Below are positions 38,972 to 48,230 of a stretch of DNA of 64,000 nt, piece after piece. The notes beneath the pieces are model-generated. The model did no database searches and was not told the DNA's origin. It saw nothing but the letters and a program-made list of their open reading frames with translations. The first letter of the stretch is position 1. Each line of letters begins with the position of its first letter. The stretch is from Parachlamydiales bacterium (GTDB taxonomy: Bacteria > Chlamydiota > Chlamydiia > Chlamydiales > SM23-39): NCBI GenBank assembly GCA_019694475.1, contig JAIBBX010000002.1, positions 124,001 to 188,000 of the forward strand, given 5' to 3'. Both the position numbers and the translations under genes were made by a program.

Positions 38972-40141
38972 ATGCATTTGAAGTGGAACATGTCGTTCGG
39001 CAGGGTGCTAGCGTCGTCTGTTGCCGTATTGCTTGCGACAACAGCTTTGAACGCGATTCCTAGAGACCCTTGCGAACCACCCCCACCCCCTGTATGCTGC
39101 GAAGAGCCAAGACCTGGCCCATTCGCTTTCGCATACCCTTTTGATATGGATTTAAATTGCCCAAGAGACTTCTACGTACACGTAGATGGTTTGGCAATGC
39201 AAGCTAAGGAAGATGGAATCGACTTCGCTATTGAAGATTCAACACAGCCAGGAGCAAGTTCTCCAATTACAAATGGCCAAGTTGAAGGATTTTCTGGCGA
39301 CACCCACGATTACGATTGGAATCCAGGTCTGCGCGTTGGTTTAGGTTTTTACCTTGATCACGATGCATGGCAACTCGATTTCAACTGGACTTGGTTGAAC
39401 ATCACCAACTATCGCCACGCGAATGCAACTACCTCTTTGGGTAAAATGCTTCCGCTTTGGGCGTTGGGCGATGGCACACCAATTGCGAATATTGGCTCTA
39501 GAATGAGTGCGAAATGGGATGCCCATTACAACACATTCGACATCCGATTGGGCAAACCTCACTATGTCAGCCGCTATTTCATTGTTAATCCGCACTTCGG
39601 CGTACGAGGCGGCTGGATTGATCAACACTTCGCTGTTGACATGGGCGGAGAGCCTTCTCTCACAACCAACCGCACAATCATGCACTCAGAAAACGATTTC
39701 TGGGGCGTTGGTGCACGTTGCGGCGTTGATACTGACTGGGTGATTGGAAAAGGATGGAGCCTCTTCGGCAACGTTGCAGCTTCTTTGCTTTTCGGTAAGT
39801 TTGAAATCGATCAAAACTACACTCTGCCTGTAACGAACCCAGCAACGAATGTTGATGGCTACTCAATTGATTATGATTTCTACCAAAACGTACCTAACTT
39901 TGAAATGGCTCTTGGTATCGCTTGGGGAAAATATTTCAATAAGAAGAAAAATCACGTTTCTTTGAAAGCCGCTTATGAATTCCATGAGTGGTGGGATCAA
40001 TTGAATGTTAGAAAATTCTTCTCAGGATCAACAGGAACTCCTGGCGCAACCACAGGCACAGGCATCTATACAAACGATGTCGTAAGCCGTGGCAACCTGA
40101 CTTTGAATGGATTTTCTCTCAGAGTGCAATTCGATATCTAA
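38972..40141 (+). CDS. MOMP-like outer-membrane porin
   Basis: The 389-residue protein has a signal peptide ending ALNA, then a Cys/Pro segment (PRDPCEPPPPPVCCEE). The barrel shows chlamydial MOMP-like blocks: FYVHVDGLAMQAKEDGIDFA, DYDWNPGLRVGLGFYLDHD, WQLDFNWTWLNI, and a final LNGFSLRVQFDI. Porins of this type exchange solutes and can be disulphide-linked in the infectious form. The start 38972 (MHLKWN) follows a GGAG at six-base spacing and was chosen over two near ATGs upstream. A terminator follows, then a second, shorter paralogue. Confidence 0.85.
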   Translation: MHLKWNMSFGRVLASSVAVLLATTALNAIPRDPCEPPPPPVCCEEPRPGPFAFAYPFDMDLNCPRDFYVHVDGLAMQAKEDGIDFAIEDSTQPGASSPITNGQVEGFSGDTHDYDWNPGLRVGLGFYLDHDAWQLDFNWTWLNITNYRHANATTSLGKMLPLWALGDGTPIANIGSRMSAKWDAHYNTFDIRLGKPHYVSRYFIVNPHFGVRGGWIDQHFAVDMGGEPSLTTNRTIMHSENDFWGVGARCGVDTDWVIGKGWSLFGNVAASLLFGKFEIDQNYTLPVTNPATNVDGYSIDYDFYQNVPNFEMALGIAWGKYFNKKKNHVSLKAAYEFHEWWDQLNVRKFFSGSTGTPGATTGTGIYTNDVVSRGNLTLNGFSLRVQFDI

Positions 40142-40163
40142 TCGATTGCCCGAAAATAGTTTC

Positions 40164-40198
40164 GAAGGCCTCGAGTTTCTCGGGGCCTTTTTCTTTTC
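40164..40198 (+). terminator. rho-independent terminator after the first porin
   Basis: AAGGCCTCGAG and CTCGGGGCCTT form a stem with one mismatch and a 3-base loop, followed by a T-rich tail (TTTTTCTTTTCTC). Confidence 0.8.
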
Positions 40199-40224
40199 TC
40201 CCACTTTTGATATAAGTCCAAATT

Positions 40225-41229
40225 GTGAAAAAAGCTGTTTCTTTTCTCTTTCTGCTCTCCTCTTTAGCCGCAGATGAATACGCATTTTCGCCTCCAAATG
40301 AACTTTCTTTGCGCAATCCACGAGATTTTTCTCTTTACGCAGAAGCTCTATGCTTGCAAGCCAAAGAAGGAGGACTTGAATTTGCGATAACAGATAATAA
40401 CGGCGCTGTAACCAGCATCGAGAACGGCACTGTGCTCGGTTTTTCTAAAAGCCATGGCGACTACGAATACAATCCTGGAATCCGCGTCGGAATGAATTTC
40501 TTTTTCAGCGAAGACCGATGGAAATTCGATGTTCTCTGGACATTTTTAAAAATCACGAATTCCAAAGGCGTGCTTGCCCCAGGTCAAGCTGTTTTGATTC
40601 CCCTTTGGCTCATCCCGCAAGCCAACTCAACGAATCAAACTCTCCACGCCACTTGGGAAAGCAATTTCAATACGCTAGATTTTCGAATGGCTAAGCCATT
40701 TGATGTAAGCAGGTATTTTTCCCTTATTCCACACTTTGGGGGCAGAATCGCCTTTATTGATCAACATTTCTCTGTCAGCTACGGAGGATTTTTCGGAGCC
40801 AAAAGAGGAGCTGTTTCCCACAACGACAACGATTTTGCTGGCCTTGGCATGCGAGGAGGCGTCGACACAGAATGGAAATTGGGAAAAGATTGGGCGCTCA
40901 TCGGTAACATCGCAGGCTCGATCATCTGGGGCCAGTTTGACCTCGATCAAAATCTCGCACAAGGCGTCTCTCTTGGGTACGACATTGTCCAAAAAACAAA
41001 TCTCAATATTCCCAATTTAGAAATTGCTGCGGGCATATCTTGGGGACATAATTTCATCAGAAACAAATTCCGCATCGACGCAAGACTCGCCTACGAATTC
41101 CAAGAATGGTGGGACATGAACCATTTGCGCAGATTCTTTAGCTCCGGCCCCGGCTATGTAAATCAAAACGTAACGAGAAACGCACTCACGCTGAACGGCC
41201 TTTCTTTCCGGCTGCAAATTGATCTTTAA
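40225..41229 (+). CDS. MOMP-like outer-membrane porin, paralogue
   Basis: The 334-residue protein starts at GTG with a short signal peptide (KKAVSFLFLLSSLAA). It aligns along its length with the porin at 38972-40141: FSLYAEALCLQAKEGGLEFA, DYEYNPGIRVGMNFFF, RWKFDVLWTFLKITNSKG, and LTLNGLSFRLQIDL. It lacks the N-terminal cysteine-rich segment, so cross-linking may differ between the two. Tandem duplication followed by divergence is evident. It probably has its own promoter in the 83-base gap after the terminator. Confidence 0.85.
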   Translation: MKKAVSFLFLLSSLAADEYAFSPPNELSLRNPRDFSLYAEALCLQAKEGGLEFAITDNNGAVTSIENGTVLGFSKSHGDYEYNPGIRVGMNFFFSEDRWKFDVLWTFLKITNSKGVLAPGQAVLIPLWLIPQANSTNQTLHATWESNFNTLDFRMAKPFDVSRYFSLIPHFGGRIAFIDQHFSVSYGGFFGAKRGAVSHNDNDFAGLGMRGGVDTEWKLGKDWALIGNIAGSIIWGQFDLDQNLAQGVSLGYDIVQKTNLNIPNLEIAAGISWGHNFIRNKFRIDARLAYEFQEWWDMNHLRRFFSSGPGYVNQNVTRNALTLNGLSFRLQIDL

Positions 41230-41279
41230 TATTCCTCCTGGCAAGCTGTCTCCTCCGACAATTTCACAATGGAGTCGAT

Positions 41280-41969
41280 ATGAAACGAATTCTTTTTGCA
41301 CTGATCAGCACATTTTCACTATTTGCACAAGATGTTCCTAAACTGACACTCACCGCCTCCGCTTCGATCCCTAAGCCTGCGGATGAATTGCAGCTGAAAA
41401 TCGGCGTTGTGACCTATGCTGAAACAGCAGAAGCTGCTTTGGCTGATAATAACTCCCGAATGAACCGCGTTTTCGACGACTTAATGCGGGCAGGCCTAGA
41501 CAGGGATGACTATGAAACCAATCAATTCTCGATCAATCCAACCTATACGCCAACCCCGAAAGATCCTCCGCCCCACTGGAAGCCAAGCATCAACGGTTAT
41601 GAAGTGAGAAATACCCTTCAGATCCACACGCCGAAATTGGATATGGCCGGCACCATCATCGACCTGGCTAATAAAGCGGGAGCTAACAGCATCACCGACA
41701 TCCACTTCGGCCTGCGCAACTCTAGAAACTACTGGACCGAAGCTTTAAGCGCAGCCGGCGCTAATGCGGTCAGCGACGCACAAGCGATCGCGAATGCAAC
41801 CGGTGTAAGACTGATCAGAGTTTTGAATATTTCCCTCAACCACACCCAAGTGAAATCGCCTCCTCTTAATTTCTGCGCAGCCAGACCTGCTGATTTCAGC
41901 ACTCCGATCGAAGCGGGAGATGTCTCAATCGAAGCTAGCGTTACTTTAATCTATGAAATCGGCAATTGA
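41280..41969 (+). CDS. exported SIMPL-domain (DUF541) protein
   Basis: The 229-residue protein has a signal peptide (MKRILFALISTFSLFA) and the SIMPL fold: LTLTASASIPKPADELQLKI, DRDDYETNQFSINPTY, NGYEVRNTLQI, and a final EASVTLIYEI. Family members are exported proteins of unclear role; some aid stress tolerance. A short gap separates it from the second porin, and it is followed by a good terminator. Confidence 0.8.
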   Translation: MKRILFALISTFSLFAQDVPKLTLTASASIPKPADELQLKIGVVTYAETAEAALADNNSRMNRVFDDLMRAGLDRDDYETNQFSINPTYTPTPKDPPPHWKPSINGYEVRNTLQIHTPKLDMAGTIIDLANKAGANSITDIHFGLRNSRNYWTEALSAAGANAVSDAQAIANATGVRLIRVLNISLNHTQVKSPPLNFCAARPADFSTPIEAGDVSIEASVTLIYEIGN

Positions 41970-41975
41970 TTGATA

Positions 41976-41995
41976 TGCGGCCCTGTAGGGCCGCA
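41976..41995. terminator. two-way terminator between convergent genes
   Basis: A perfect 8-bp stem TGCGGCCC / GGGCCGCA with a 4-base loop lies between the stops of the SIMPL gene and the minus-strand gene at 42011. T-rich sequence (CTCTTTTTT) follows on the plus strand. Confidence 0.75.
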
Positions 41996-42010
41996 GAAAA
42001 AACCTCTTTT

Positions 42011-42505
42011 TTAAGGGATAGTATAAAAGCGGACTTTCTCGTAGGTATTTGATAAGTACTCATAGGCTTTGGGAACGATTGTCTCATCGTTAATCTTTTC
42101 CATTGTTTGGTTGCACAACCTAATCACAGCTCTTAAATACAAAGCAGGAATAGGACCTTGGGCGAGCTTGAAAAGACGGCTAACCGCATCACTTGCATTG
42201 ACCAAAAGATCAATATCCCGCTTTTTCCGGGCTGTCACAGAACCATCGCAAAGCTCGGCGTAGCTGATGTCGATGATCTCTTTCACCTTTTGTGCTACGC
42301 TCGCCATCTTCTCTTGCATCTGTCGGCACTCATCTTCAGAATGTTCTTCTACCAACAGTTGACTATGCCTTCTTTGCAGAGCTGAAAGGCTTCCTTGGAG
42401 ATAGGCCATTCCGTCGATATCTCTAGCAAAAACCTTTTGGCTTTCGATTTCTTGGGCTGCTTCCAAAAAATAAGTTATTTTTTCGTTTGTGGATATTGGT
42501 GTCAT
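42011..42505 (-). CDS. unrecognised small helical protein
   Basis: The 164-residue soluble protein is almost all helix, with likely coiled-coil stretches around LSALQRRHSQLLVEEHSEDE and EKMASVAQKVKEI. No signal peptide, membrane segment or known domain is seen. It lies just upstream of nothing obvious and 27 bases after the end of nhaD on the same strand, so it may be transcribed with the nhaD-kpsF run. Confidence 0.55.
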   Translation of the reverse strand: MTPISTNEKITYFLEAAQEIESQKVFARDIDGMAYLQGSLSALQRRHSQLLVEEHSEDECRQMQEKMASVAQKVKEIIDISYAELCDGSVTARKKRDIDLLVNASDAVSRLFKLAQGPIPALYLRAVIRLCNQTMEKINDETIVPKAYEYLSNTYEKVRFYTIP

Positions 42506-42532
42506 AGGGCAGATAGGATATTCTATCTTCTA

Positions 42533-43777
42533 TTATGGGAAAATAGTCTTTTGTAAAATAAGAACTGCCACCCCTGCAAGGTAGCTCAAAAGAGCTATGA
42601 AACTCACCTTTCTCAAATACCAGATGAAATTCACCTTTTCGAGCCCCATAAAAGCAACGCCTGCAGCCGATCCAATGATGAGGATGCTGCCCCCAGTTCC
42701 TGCGCAAAAAGCGAGCATTTGCCAAAGATAGGAATCGGGCGGATAGGTCGCAAGATCGTACATCCCCATGCCTGCGGCGACAAGCGGAACGTTATCGATG
42801 ATGGCCGAGATTAGGCCGATGAGAGTCGCAATGAGCGATAGGTTGCCAATTGTTCGATCGAGAAAATGGGCAAGAGCATTTAGGATTTCAGCCACATCTA
42901 AAGCAGAAATGCAGAGCAGGATTCCGAAGAAAAATAGAATGCCGGAAGTATCAATTCGAGTGAGAATATGAGGCAGGCGCAAGTGTTCGCGGCTTTCGTG
43001 CGGAGAATGGAGAATGTCGGTGATCATCCAAAGCGCACCGAGAGACAGGATCATTCCCATGAAGGGAGGAAGGCCCGTGAGCGCTTTAAAGATCGGGACA
43101 AAAATGAGGCCGCCTAGCCCGCAATAAAAGACGAGCCGCGATCCAGGTTCTACTCGTTCCTCGTGCGCGCGGGAAACTGCATGCGGATAGATCCCCTTTA
43201 AAGTCCATCCAAGAAGAAGAAGAGCGATGACGAGAGAAATGATGCTGGGGACGAAAAGTACTTTCATTACCTCGACGCTCGTAATGTTTCCGTTGATCCA
43301 AAGCATCGTCGTTGTCACGTCGCCGATCGGAGTCCATGCGCCGCCCGCATTGGCCGCAATCACGACCATCGCGCCAAGAATCCAGCGCTCTTTTTGATCG
43401 GGGACCAGTTTTCTAAGAAGAGAGATCATCACAATGGTCGTTGTCAGGTTGTCTAGGACCGCAGATAGGAAAAAGGTGATAACCCCCATGATCCAAAGCA
43501 TTTTTTTCTTCGAATTGGTGCGGATCAGATTGGTGATCACTGTAAATCCCTTGTGCACATCAATCACCTCGACAAGGGCCATCGCGCCCATCAGGAAGAA
43601 AATGATTTGGCTGATCTCATTCAGTTTTTCCCCAAGCGCCTGCGTATTCGGGTAGTAGAAGAAAAGGAACATCCAGGTCAGCACCGCCATTAGAAGGGCC
43701 GATGCCGTCTTATTCACTTTGATGTTGTGTTCAAAAATGATGGCTAAGTAGCCGATAATAAAAATGACAACAATCAC
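42533..43777 (-). CDS. nhaD: NhaD-type sodium/proton antiporter
   Basis: The 414-residue protein is very hydrophobic with about 12 membrane helices. LDNLTTTIVMISLLRKL and NAGGAWTPIGDVTTTMLW match the ion-transporter (NhaD/ArsB) family, and DNVPLVAAGMGMYD repeats the DN motif in the second half, as expected of an inverted repeat fold. It would export Na+ in exchange for protons across the inner membrane. Its start overlaps the end of kpsF by 4 bases (ATGA). Confidence 0.88.
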   Translation of the reverse strand: MIVVIFIIGYLAIIFEHNIKVNKTASALLMAVLTWMFLFFYYPNTQALGEKLNEISQIIFFLMGAMALVEVIDVHKGFTVITNLIRTNSKKKMLWIMGVITFFLSAVLDNLTTTIVMISLLRKLVPDQKERWILGAMVVIAANAGGAWTPIGDVTTTMLWINGNITSVEVMKVLFVPSIISLVIALLLLGWTLKGIYPHAVSRAHEERVEPGSRLVFYCGLGGLIFVPIFKALTGLPPFMGMILSLGALWMITDILHSPHESREHLRLPHILTRIDTSGILFFFGILLCISALDVAEILNALAHFLDRTIGNLSLIATLIGLISAIIDNVPLVAAGMGMYDLATYPPDSYLWQMLAFCAGTGGSILIIGSAAGVAFMGLEKVNFIWYLRKVSFIALLSYLAGVAVLILQKTIFP

Positions 43778-44733
43778 GTTAGTTCCTTTTGCAATATATC
43801 GTGCATACGAATGAGGCCAACCACCTTCTCCCCCTCAATCACGGGCAAAACAGTGATCAGGCGGGCTGGGTCCTCCTCCATTTTCTGAACCGCCTCAAAC
43901 GCGAGCTTATCCGGCGAGATGCATTTTGGCAATGGGGTCATCAGTTTGGAAAGAGGCATGCTCAAGGCGCTAGGTCCATTCGTCTCAATAGAGCGGCGCA
44001 AGTCCCCATCGGTAAAAATCCCATGGAGCCGGTCTTGGTCATCGGCGATGAGCAAGCATCCGCACCGCTTCATTGAAAGCTCGTGGAGCACATCTAAGAG
44101 GATATTTTCGGGTTTGCATCGGGGAATCGCGTCCCCTTTCAACATGAGATCGGCTACCTGAAAACTGATCTTGCGGCCCAATGATCCGGCTGGATGATTG
44201 GCGGCAAAGTCGCTCACAGAAAATTGTTTAGCCCGCATGAGAGCGACAGCCAGGCAATCGCCAAAAATCAGCTGCGCGGCTGTCGAGGTTGTGGGAGCCA
44301 AGTCGTGAGGGCAGATTTCCCGCGCAACCGGCAAGATCATCGCAAGGTGCGCCATTTTAGCCAGTTTTGACTCCGGCGTCGAAACGACCGCAATCGTATA
44401 AGCTCCCCTCTTTTGCACATGGGGCAACAGATCGATTAGCTCCCTCGAGTGGCCGCTTTTACTGAAGAAAATAAAGAGGTCTTCGCTGCTCACCAAACCG
44501 ATGTCTCCATGGAGAGCTTTCGCCGGATCGAGAAAGATCGAACGGGTTCCTGTTGAGGAGAATGTGGCCGCAATTTTCTCTGCGATATGGCCGCTTTTTC
44601 CTACGCCGGAAAAAATCACAACTCCCCTGCATGCGAGCAGTTTATTCAGAACTTTTTCGCTCTGCAAAAAATCGACAGAATGGAAGAAATGATTGATGAA
44701 TTTCTGTTGTTCTTCGAATATGGATTTAAGCAT
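43774..44733 (-). CDS. kpsF: arabinose-5-phosphate isomerase KpsF/KdsD
   Basis: The 319-residue protein has an N-terminal SIS sugar isomerase domain (GVVIFSGVGKSGHIAEKIA, FFSKSGHSRELIDLL, HDLAPTTSTAAQL) and two CBS domains at the C-terminus (DVLHELSMKRCGCLLIADD and LPVIEGEKVVGLIRMHDIL). It converts ribulose 5-phosphate to arabinose 5-phosphate for Kdo of lipopolysaccharide. The ATG at 44733 was chosen because the longer frame upstream covers the divergent icd gene. nhaD follows with an ATGA overlap. In C. trachomatis kpsF also lies near a 2-oxoacid E2 gene. Confidence 0.92.
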   Translation of the reverse strand: MLKSIFEEQQKFINHFFHSVDFLQSEKVLNKLLACRGVVIFSGVGKSGHIAEKIAATFSSTGTRSIFLDPAKALHGDIGLVSSEDLFIFFSKSGHSRELIDLLPHVQKRGAYTIAVVSTPESKLAKMAHLAMILPVAREICPHDLAPTTSTAAQLIFGDCLAVALMRAKQFSVSDFAANHPAGSLGRKISFQVADLMLKGDAIPRCKPENILLDVLHELSMKRCGCLLIADDQDRLHGIFTDGDLRRSIETNGPSALSMPLSKLMTPLPKCISPDKLAFEAVQKMEEDPARLITVLPVIEGEKVVGLIRMHDILQKELT

Positions 44734-44778
44734 CGTTTTAATTTTATAACTGCTATGGTTATTGGAAAAGGACAATTT

Positions 44779-46212
44779 ATGGCGAAGACTCCTATCACGG
44801 TGGCTGAAGGCGACGGCATCGGCCCAGAAATCATGAAAGCTACGCTGCATATTCTCGATGCAGCAGGAGCTCAAATCGAAATCCACCGCGTAGATATCGG
44901 CGAGAAGCTTTACCACCAAGGCTTCCAAAACGGAATGGATCCAAAAATGTGGGATGTCATTCGGAGTACTAAAGCCTTTCTCAAAGCGCCTATTACAACG
45001 CCTCAAGGCGGCGGTTTTAAAAGCCTCAATGTGACCATCCGGACAACGCTCGGCTTGTATGCCAACGTACGCCCATGCGTCTCCTATTTCCCCTTTGTTG
45101 CGACCAAGCACCCCGAGATGGATGTGGTCATTGTACGGGAAAACGAGGAGGATCTCTATTCGGGAATTGAATACCGCCAAACCCCCGATGTCTGCAGCTC
45201 GATCAAATTGATTTCCCGCGCCGGTTCCGAGAAAATCATCCGCTATGCATTCGACTATGCTAAACGGCACGGCAGAAAAAAAGTGACTCTCTTCATGAAA
45301 GACAACATCATGAAGTTCTCCGATGGTCTTTTCCATAAGATTTTTGACGAAATAGCCCAAGAATACCCAGATATCCTAAATGAACACTGGATCGTAGACA
45401 TCGGAGCCGCCAAACTGGCCGACACTCCAGAAGTTTTCGACGTCATCGTGATGCCCAATCTCTATGGAGACATTTTGTCCGATGTCGCAGCGCAGATAGC
45501 CGGTTCGGTAGGTTTGGCTGGTTCTGCCAATATCGGTGAAAAAGGGGCGATGTTCGAAGCGATCCACGGATCGGCGCCGAGAAGAGCCGGACAAAATGTG
45601 GCCAACCCATCAGGCCTCTTGCTTGCGGCCGTTCAGATGCTCGACCACATCGGCCAGCCAGATGTAGCTTCGAAAATCCACAATGCATGGCTGAAAACCC
45701 TAGAAGAAGGAATCCACACCTACGATATCTTCAAAGAAGGGACGAGCAAAAAGAAAGTGGGCACGCAGGAATTCGGAGATGCCGTCATTAAAAATTTAGG
45801 CAAAAAGCCAGAACAGCTAAAACCCGCCGTCTATGGTAAAGAAAAGGGCCATCTTGTCCATAAGCATGTACCCACGAATCCCGATCGAAAACTGATCGGA
45901 GTCGATGTCTATATCTATTTCCGCGGGCAAATGACAGAGTTTTTCTCAAAAATCTCGCACATCAATGTGGCCTCGCTGCGATTGAGGATGATCACCAACC
46001 GCGGGGTGCGGGTATGGCCAGGAGGCCAGCCGGAAACGTTTTGTATCGAACAATGGCGCTGCAGGTTCTTCTCTGATGATTTGAGAACAGTGGTTCAAGA
46101 TGATTTGATCAAAATTCTGCACGCCTTCGACCACGTAAAAATGGACGTCATCCGTTCAGAATTTCTCTATTTATTCGATGGAAAACCGGGCTATTCCTCA
46201 GCTGAGGGATAG
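44779..46212 (+). CDS. icd: isocitrate dehydrogenase, extended form
   Basis: The 477-residue protein starts MAKTPITVAEGDGIGPEIM at an ATG preceded by AAAGGA. The isocitrate site reads FKSLNVTIRTTLGLYANVRP and the metal-site and signature stretch NLYGDILSDVAAQIAGSVG is present; ATGs upstream would overlap kpsF. A C-terminal extension of about 140 residues (from IGVDVYIYFRG) resembles the longer enzymes of Thermus and Rickettsia. It makes 2-oxoglutarate in the TCA cycle, a step missing in Chlamydiaceae. The 3' end overlaps the convergent E2 gene by 15 bases. Coenzyme preference not determined. Confidence 0.9.
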   Translation: MAKTPITVAEGDGIGPEIMKATLHILDAAGAQIEIHRVDIGEKLYHQGFQNGMDPKMWDVIRSTKAFLKAPITTPQGGGFKSLNVTIRTTLGLYANVRPCVSYFPFVATKHPEMDVVIVRENEEDLYSGIEYRQTPDVCSSIKLISRAGSEKIIRYAFDYAKRHGRKKVTLFMKDNIMKFSDGLFHKIFDEIAQEYPDILNEHWIVDIGAAKLADTPEVFDVIVMPNLYGDILSDVAAQIAGSVGLAGSANIGEKGAMFEAIHGSAPRRAGQNVANPSGLLLAAVQMLDHIGQPDVASKIHNAWLKTLEEGIHTYDIFKEGTSKKKVGTQEFGDAVIKNLGKKPEQLKPAVYGKEKGHLVHKHVPTNPDRKLIGVDVYIYFRGQMTEFFSKISHINVASLRLRMITNRGVRVWPGGQPETFCIEQWRCRFFSDDLRTVVQDDLIKILHAFDHVKMDVIRSEFLYLFDGKPGYSSAEG

Positions 46213-47352
46213 ATCTGTCTCAAGATGCTTTTTGAGTTCATTCAAGAAGCTGCACCCATAAATGCCATCGAGCACTCGATGGTCAAAGGTGAGAGAGACG
46301 AACATCGTAGAGCGAATCGCGATCGAATCGTCGGGCATAGCCGCCACTTTTTTCGTGATGGCGCCAAGGCCTACGATCGCCACTTCTGGATGGCGGATAA
46401 TCGGAATGCCGATCATGGTGCCGGTCATACCAAAATTGGTCATGGTAATCGAGCCGCCCTGAATATCATCAGGAGAAAGGTTTTGGCTTCGGGTCTTTTC
46501 AGCAAGTGTTGCGACTTCTTTCGCAATTTGTCCCAAATCTTTGTGCTGGCAATCTTTAATCACAGGAACCATCACACCCTGATCTACGCTCACTGCAACA
46601 CCCAGATTGACAAAACGCTTCATGACAATAGTGTCCCCATCTAAAGAAGCATTGAGAAGCGGGAAAGCTTGTAAAGCACGGCTGATTGCGCGGGCCACAA
46701 AGGCTGTGATCGTCAATTTGGCTCCATGGCGGGCCAAGAAGTTTTGTTTTTCCTGCTGGATCAACTTGAGAATTTGAGTCACATCGACTTCGGTTATGAG
46801 AGACGCATGAGGCGCGGCATAAAACGACTTCACCATATTTTCAGCAATCGCCTTGCGAAGCGGGGTCATTTTGACCCTCTCAGTTGCATCCATCGGACAG
46901 CACTGCTTTGCCTTGGCAGCAGGAGTGTAATCTTCTATATCTTTTTTGGTCAGTCTGCCGCCGCCGCCGGAATGCGGGATCTTGTCGATTTCACTGAGGG
47001 CAATTCCCTTTTCGCGAAGAAGACGCATGACTGAAGGGGATAAAAACTCTTCGCCAGCTGCAGGTGCTGACGCTGCAGGCGCAGCTGCCACAAGAACTGG
47101 CGCAGGCACATCGGTCGCAATCAAAGCGAGCGGCTCGCCTACTTGGATCTCTTGATCAGCTAGAGCTAAAATCTCTTTCAAAACTCCAGCTACAGGCGAA
47201 GGAATTTCGCTATTCACTTTGTCTGTGGAAACTTCTAAAAGAGGTTCATCCAGCGCTACAGGGTCGCCCGCTTTTTTAAACCATTGGACGACGGTTGCGC
47301 TGACAATGCTCTCACCCAGCTTGGGCAAAGTAATTTTTATAGGCTCGCTCAT
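46198..47352 (-). CDS. dihydrolipoamide acyltransferase (E2) of a 2-oxoacid dehydrogenase
   Basis: The 384-residue protein has one lipoyl domain with Lys45 in EVSTDKVNSEI, a proline/alanine-rich linker, a peripheral subunit-binding domain (LSPSVMRLLREKGIALSEID), and a catalytic domain ending in FDHRVLDGIYG, with His358 as base. It takes acyl groups from E1 to CoA. Whether it is the 2-oxoglutarate (sucB), pyruvate or branched-chain type cannot be read; facing icd suggests 2-oxoglutarate. Its start overlaps the end of lpxK by 4 bases, so it is the last gene of a gmhA-lpxK-E2 operon. Confidence 0.9.
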   Translation of the reverse strand: MSEPIKITLPKLGESIVSATVVQWFKKAGDPVALDEPLLEVSTDKVNSEIPSPVAGVLKEILALADQEIQVGEPLALIATDVPAPVLVAAAPAASAPAAGEEFLSPSVMRLLREKGIALSEIDKIPHSGGGGRLTKKDIEDYTPAAKAKQCCPMDATERVKMTPLRKAIAENMVKSFYAAPHASLITEVDVTQILKLIQQEKQNFLARHGAKLTITAFVARAISRALQAFPLLNASLDGDTIVMKRFVNLGVAVSVDQGVMVPVIKDCQHKDLGQIAKEVATLAEKTRSQNLSPDDIQGGSITMTNFGMTGTMIGIPIIRHPEVAIVGLGAITKKVAAMPDDSIAIRSTMFVSLTFDHRVLDGIYGCSFLNELKKHLETDLSLS

Positions 47353-48230
47353 AATCGGGGTCTATTATCGATTTTTTGATCGATTTTTTCAACCAACTTT
47401 TCATAGAGTTCGCTCTGAGAGACCTGCATCTCCATTTCTAAATAAACAATTGGCAAATTGGTGGGTGGAATCTTCACCGCATCCTTCTCAGTACAGATAT
47501 ACGCATCCCCTTTTGGCAATTTATCAAGGTCGATCTGGGCGTGATCAGCAAAGATTTTTTGAGCCACAATCTTTGCCCCCATCTCTTCTACTGTTTTTTT
47601 GAACCTATCAGGCTTTGCGATCCCGCAGAAAAGGACCACTTCCCATCCTGCAATGCTGCTGATTTCGCGACCCTGGAGATCCAAAATTCTCAACGGCTTG
47701 AGTTTCAGATTGGAGAAAACTGCATCGGCCTGCCGCAGCCTGCGGGGGCTATCGCGCAAAAACCCCCACGGCAAGTAGTGTTTTTCTGGCCGCGTTAAGA
47801 CGATGTCGAAATCGCGAAAAAGTTTTCGATGCTGGAATCCATCATCGAGGAGGATGAGATCGAAATTTTTGGCAACCTCAGCTGCAAGTTTCGCCCGATT
47901 TTTCCCGACAAATACTTTTACGGAAGGAAGCCTTTTAGCCATCATCATCGGCTCATCCGATGTGCCGTAGCCACGCGATAAAATCGCTACTTTCCGATGC
48001 GGAAAAGAAGATGCAAGCTTGATGATGAAGGGAGTTTTTCCCGTTCCGCCAGCGACAATGTTGCCGACGCTGACAACAGTGCAAGGCACTCTTGTTATAG
48101 AAAGAAGCTTCCAATCGTAGAGCTGGTTGCGGATGAATACGAGGGCTGCATAAATCCAGCTGATCGGAGCGAGGAACCAAGGGTTTGACTCAATTAGTTT
48201 TTGGCCCCAAAGGCGAATGCTATCTCGCAT
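47349..48230 (-). CDS. lpxK: tetraacyldisaccharide 4'-kinase LpxK
   Basis: The 293-residue protein starts at MRDSIRLWGQ (ATG at 48230), with an N-terminal hydrophobic helix and a Walker A loop VAGGTGKTP near residues 60-67, then LILLDDGFQHRKL (Walker B-like DDGFQHR, an LpxK signature) and SNLKLKPL. It phosphorylates the lipid A precursor to give lipid IVA at the inner membrane. Its start overlaps gmhA by 11 bases and its stop overlaps the E2 gene by 4, so the three are translationally coupled. Confidence 0.93.
   Translation of the reverse strand: MRDSIRLWGQKLIESNPWFLAPISWIYAALVFIRNQLYDWKLLSITRVPCTVVSVGNIVAGGTGKTPFIIKLASSFPHRKVAILSRGYGTSDEPMMMAKRLPSVKVFVGKNRAKLAAEVAKNFDLILLDDGFQHRKLFRDFDIVLTRPEKHYLPWGFLRDSPRRLRQADAVFSNLKLKPLRILDLQGREISSIAGWEVVLFCGIAKPDRFKKTVEEMGAKIVAQKIFADHAQIDLDKLPKGDAYICTEKDAVKIPPTNLPIVYLEMEMQVSQSELYEKLVEKIDQKIDNRPRL

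Noticed and set aside
44734..45360. N-terminal extension of kpsF over icd
   Set aside because: The extension is antisense to icd. The ATG at 44733 gives the normal SIS N-terminus.
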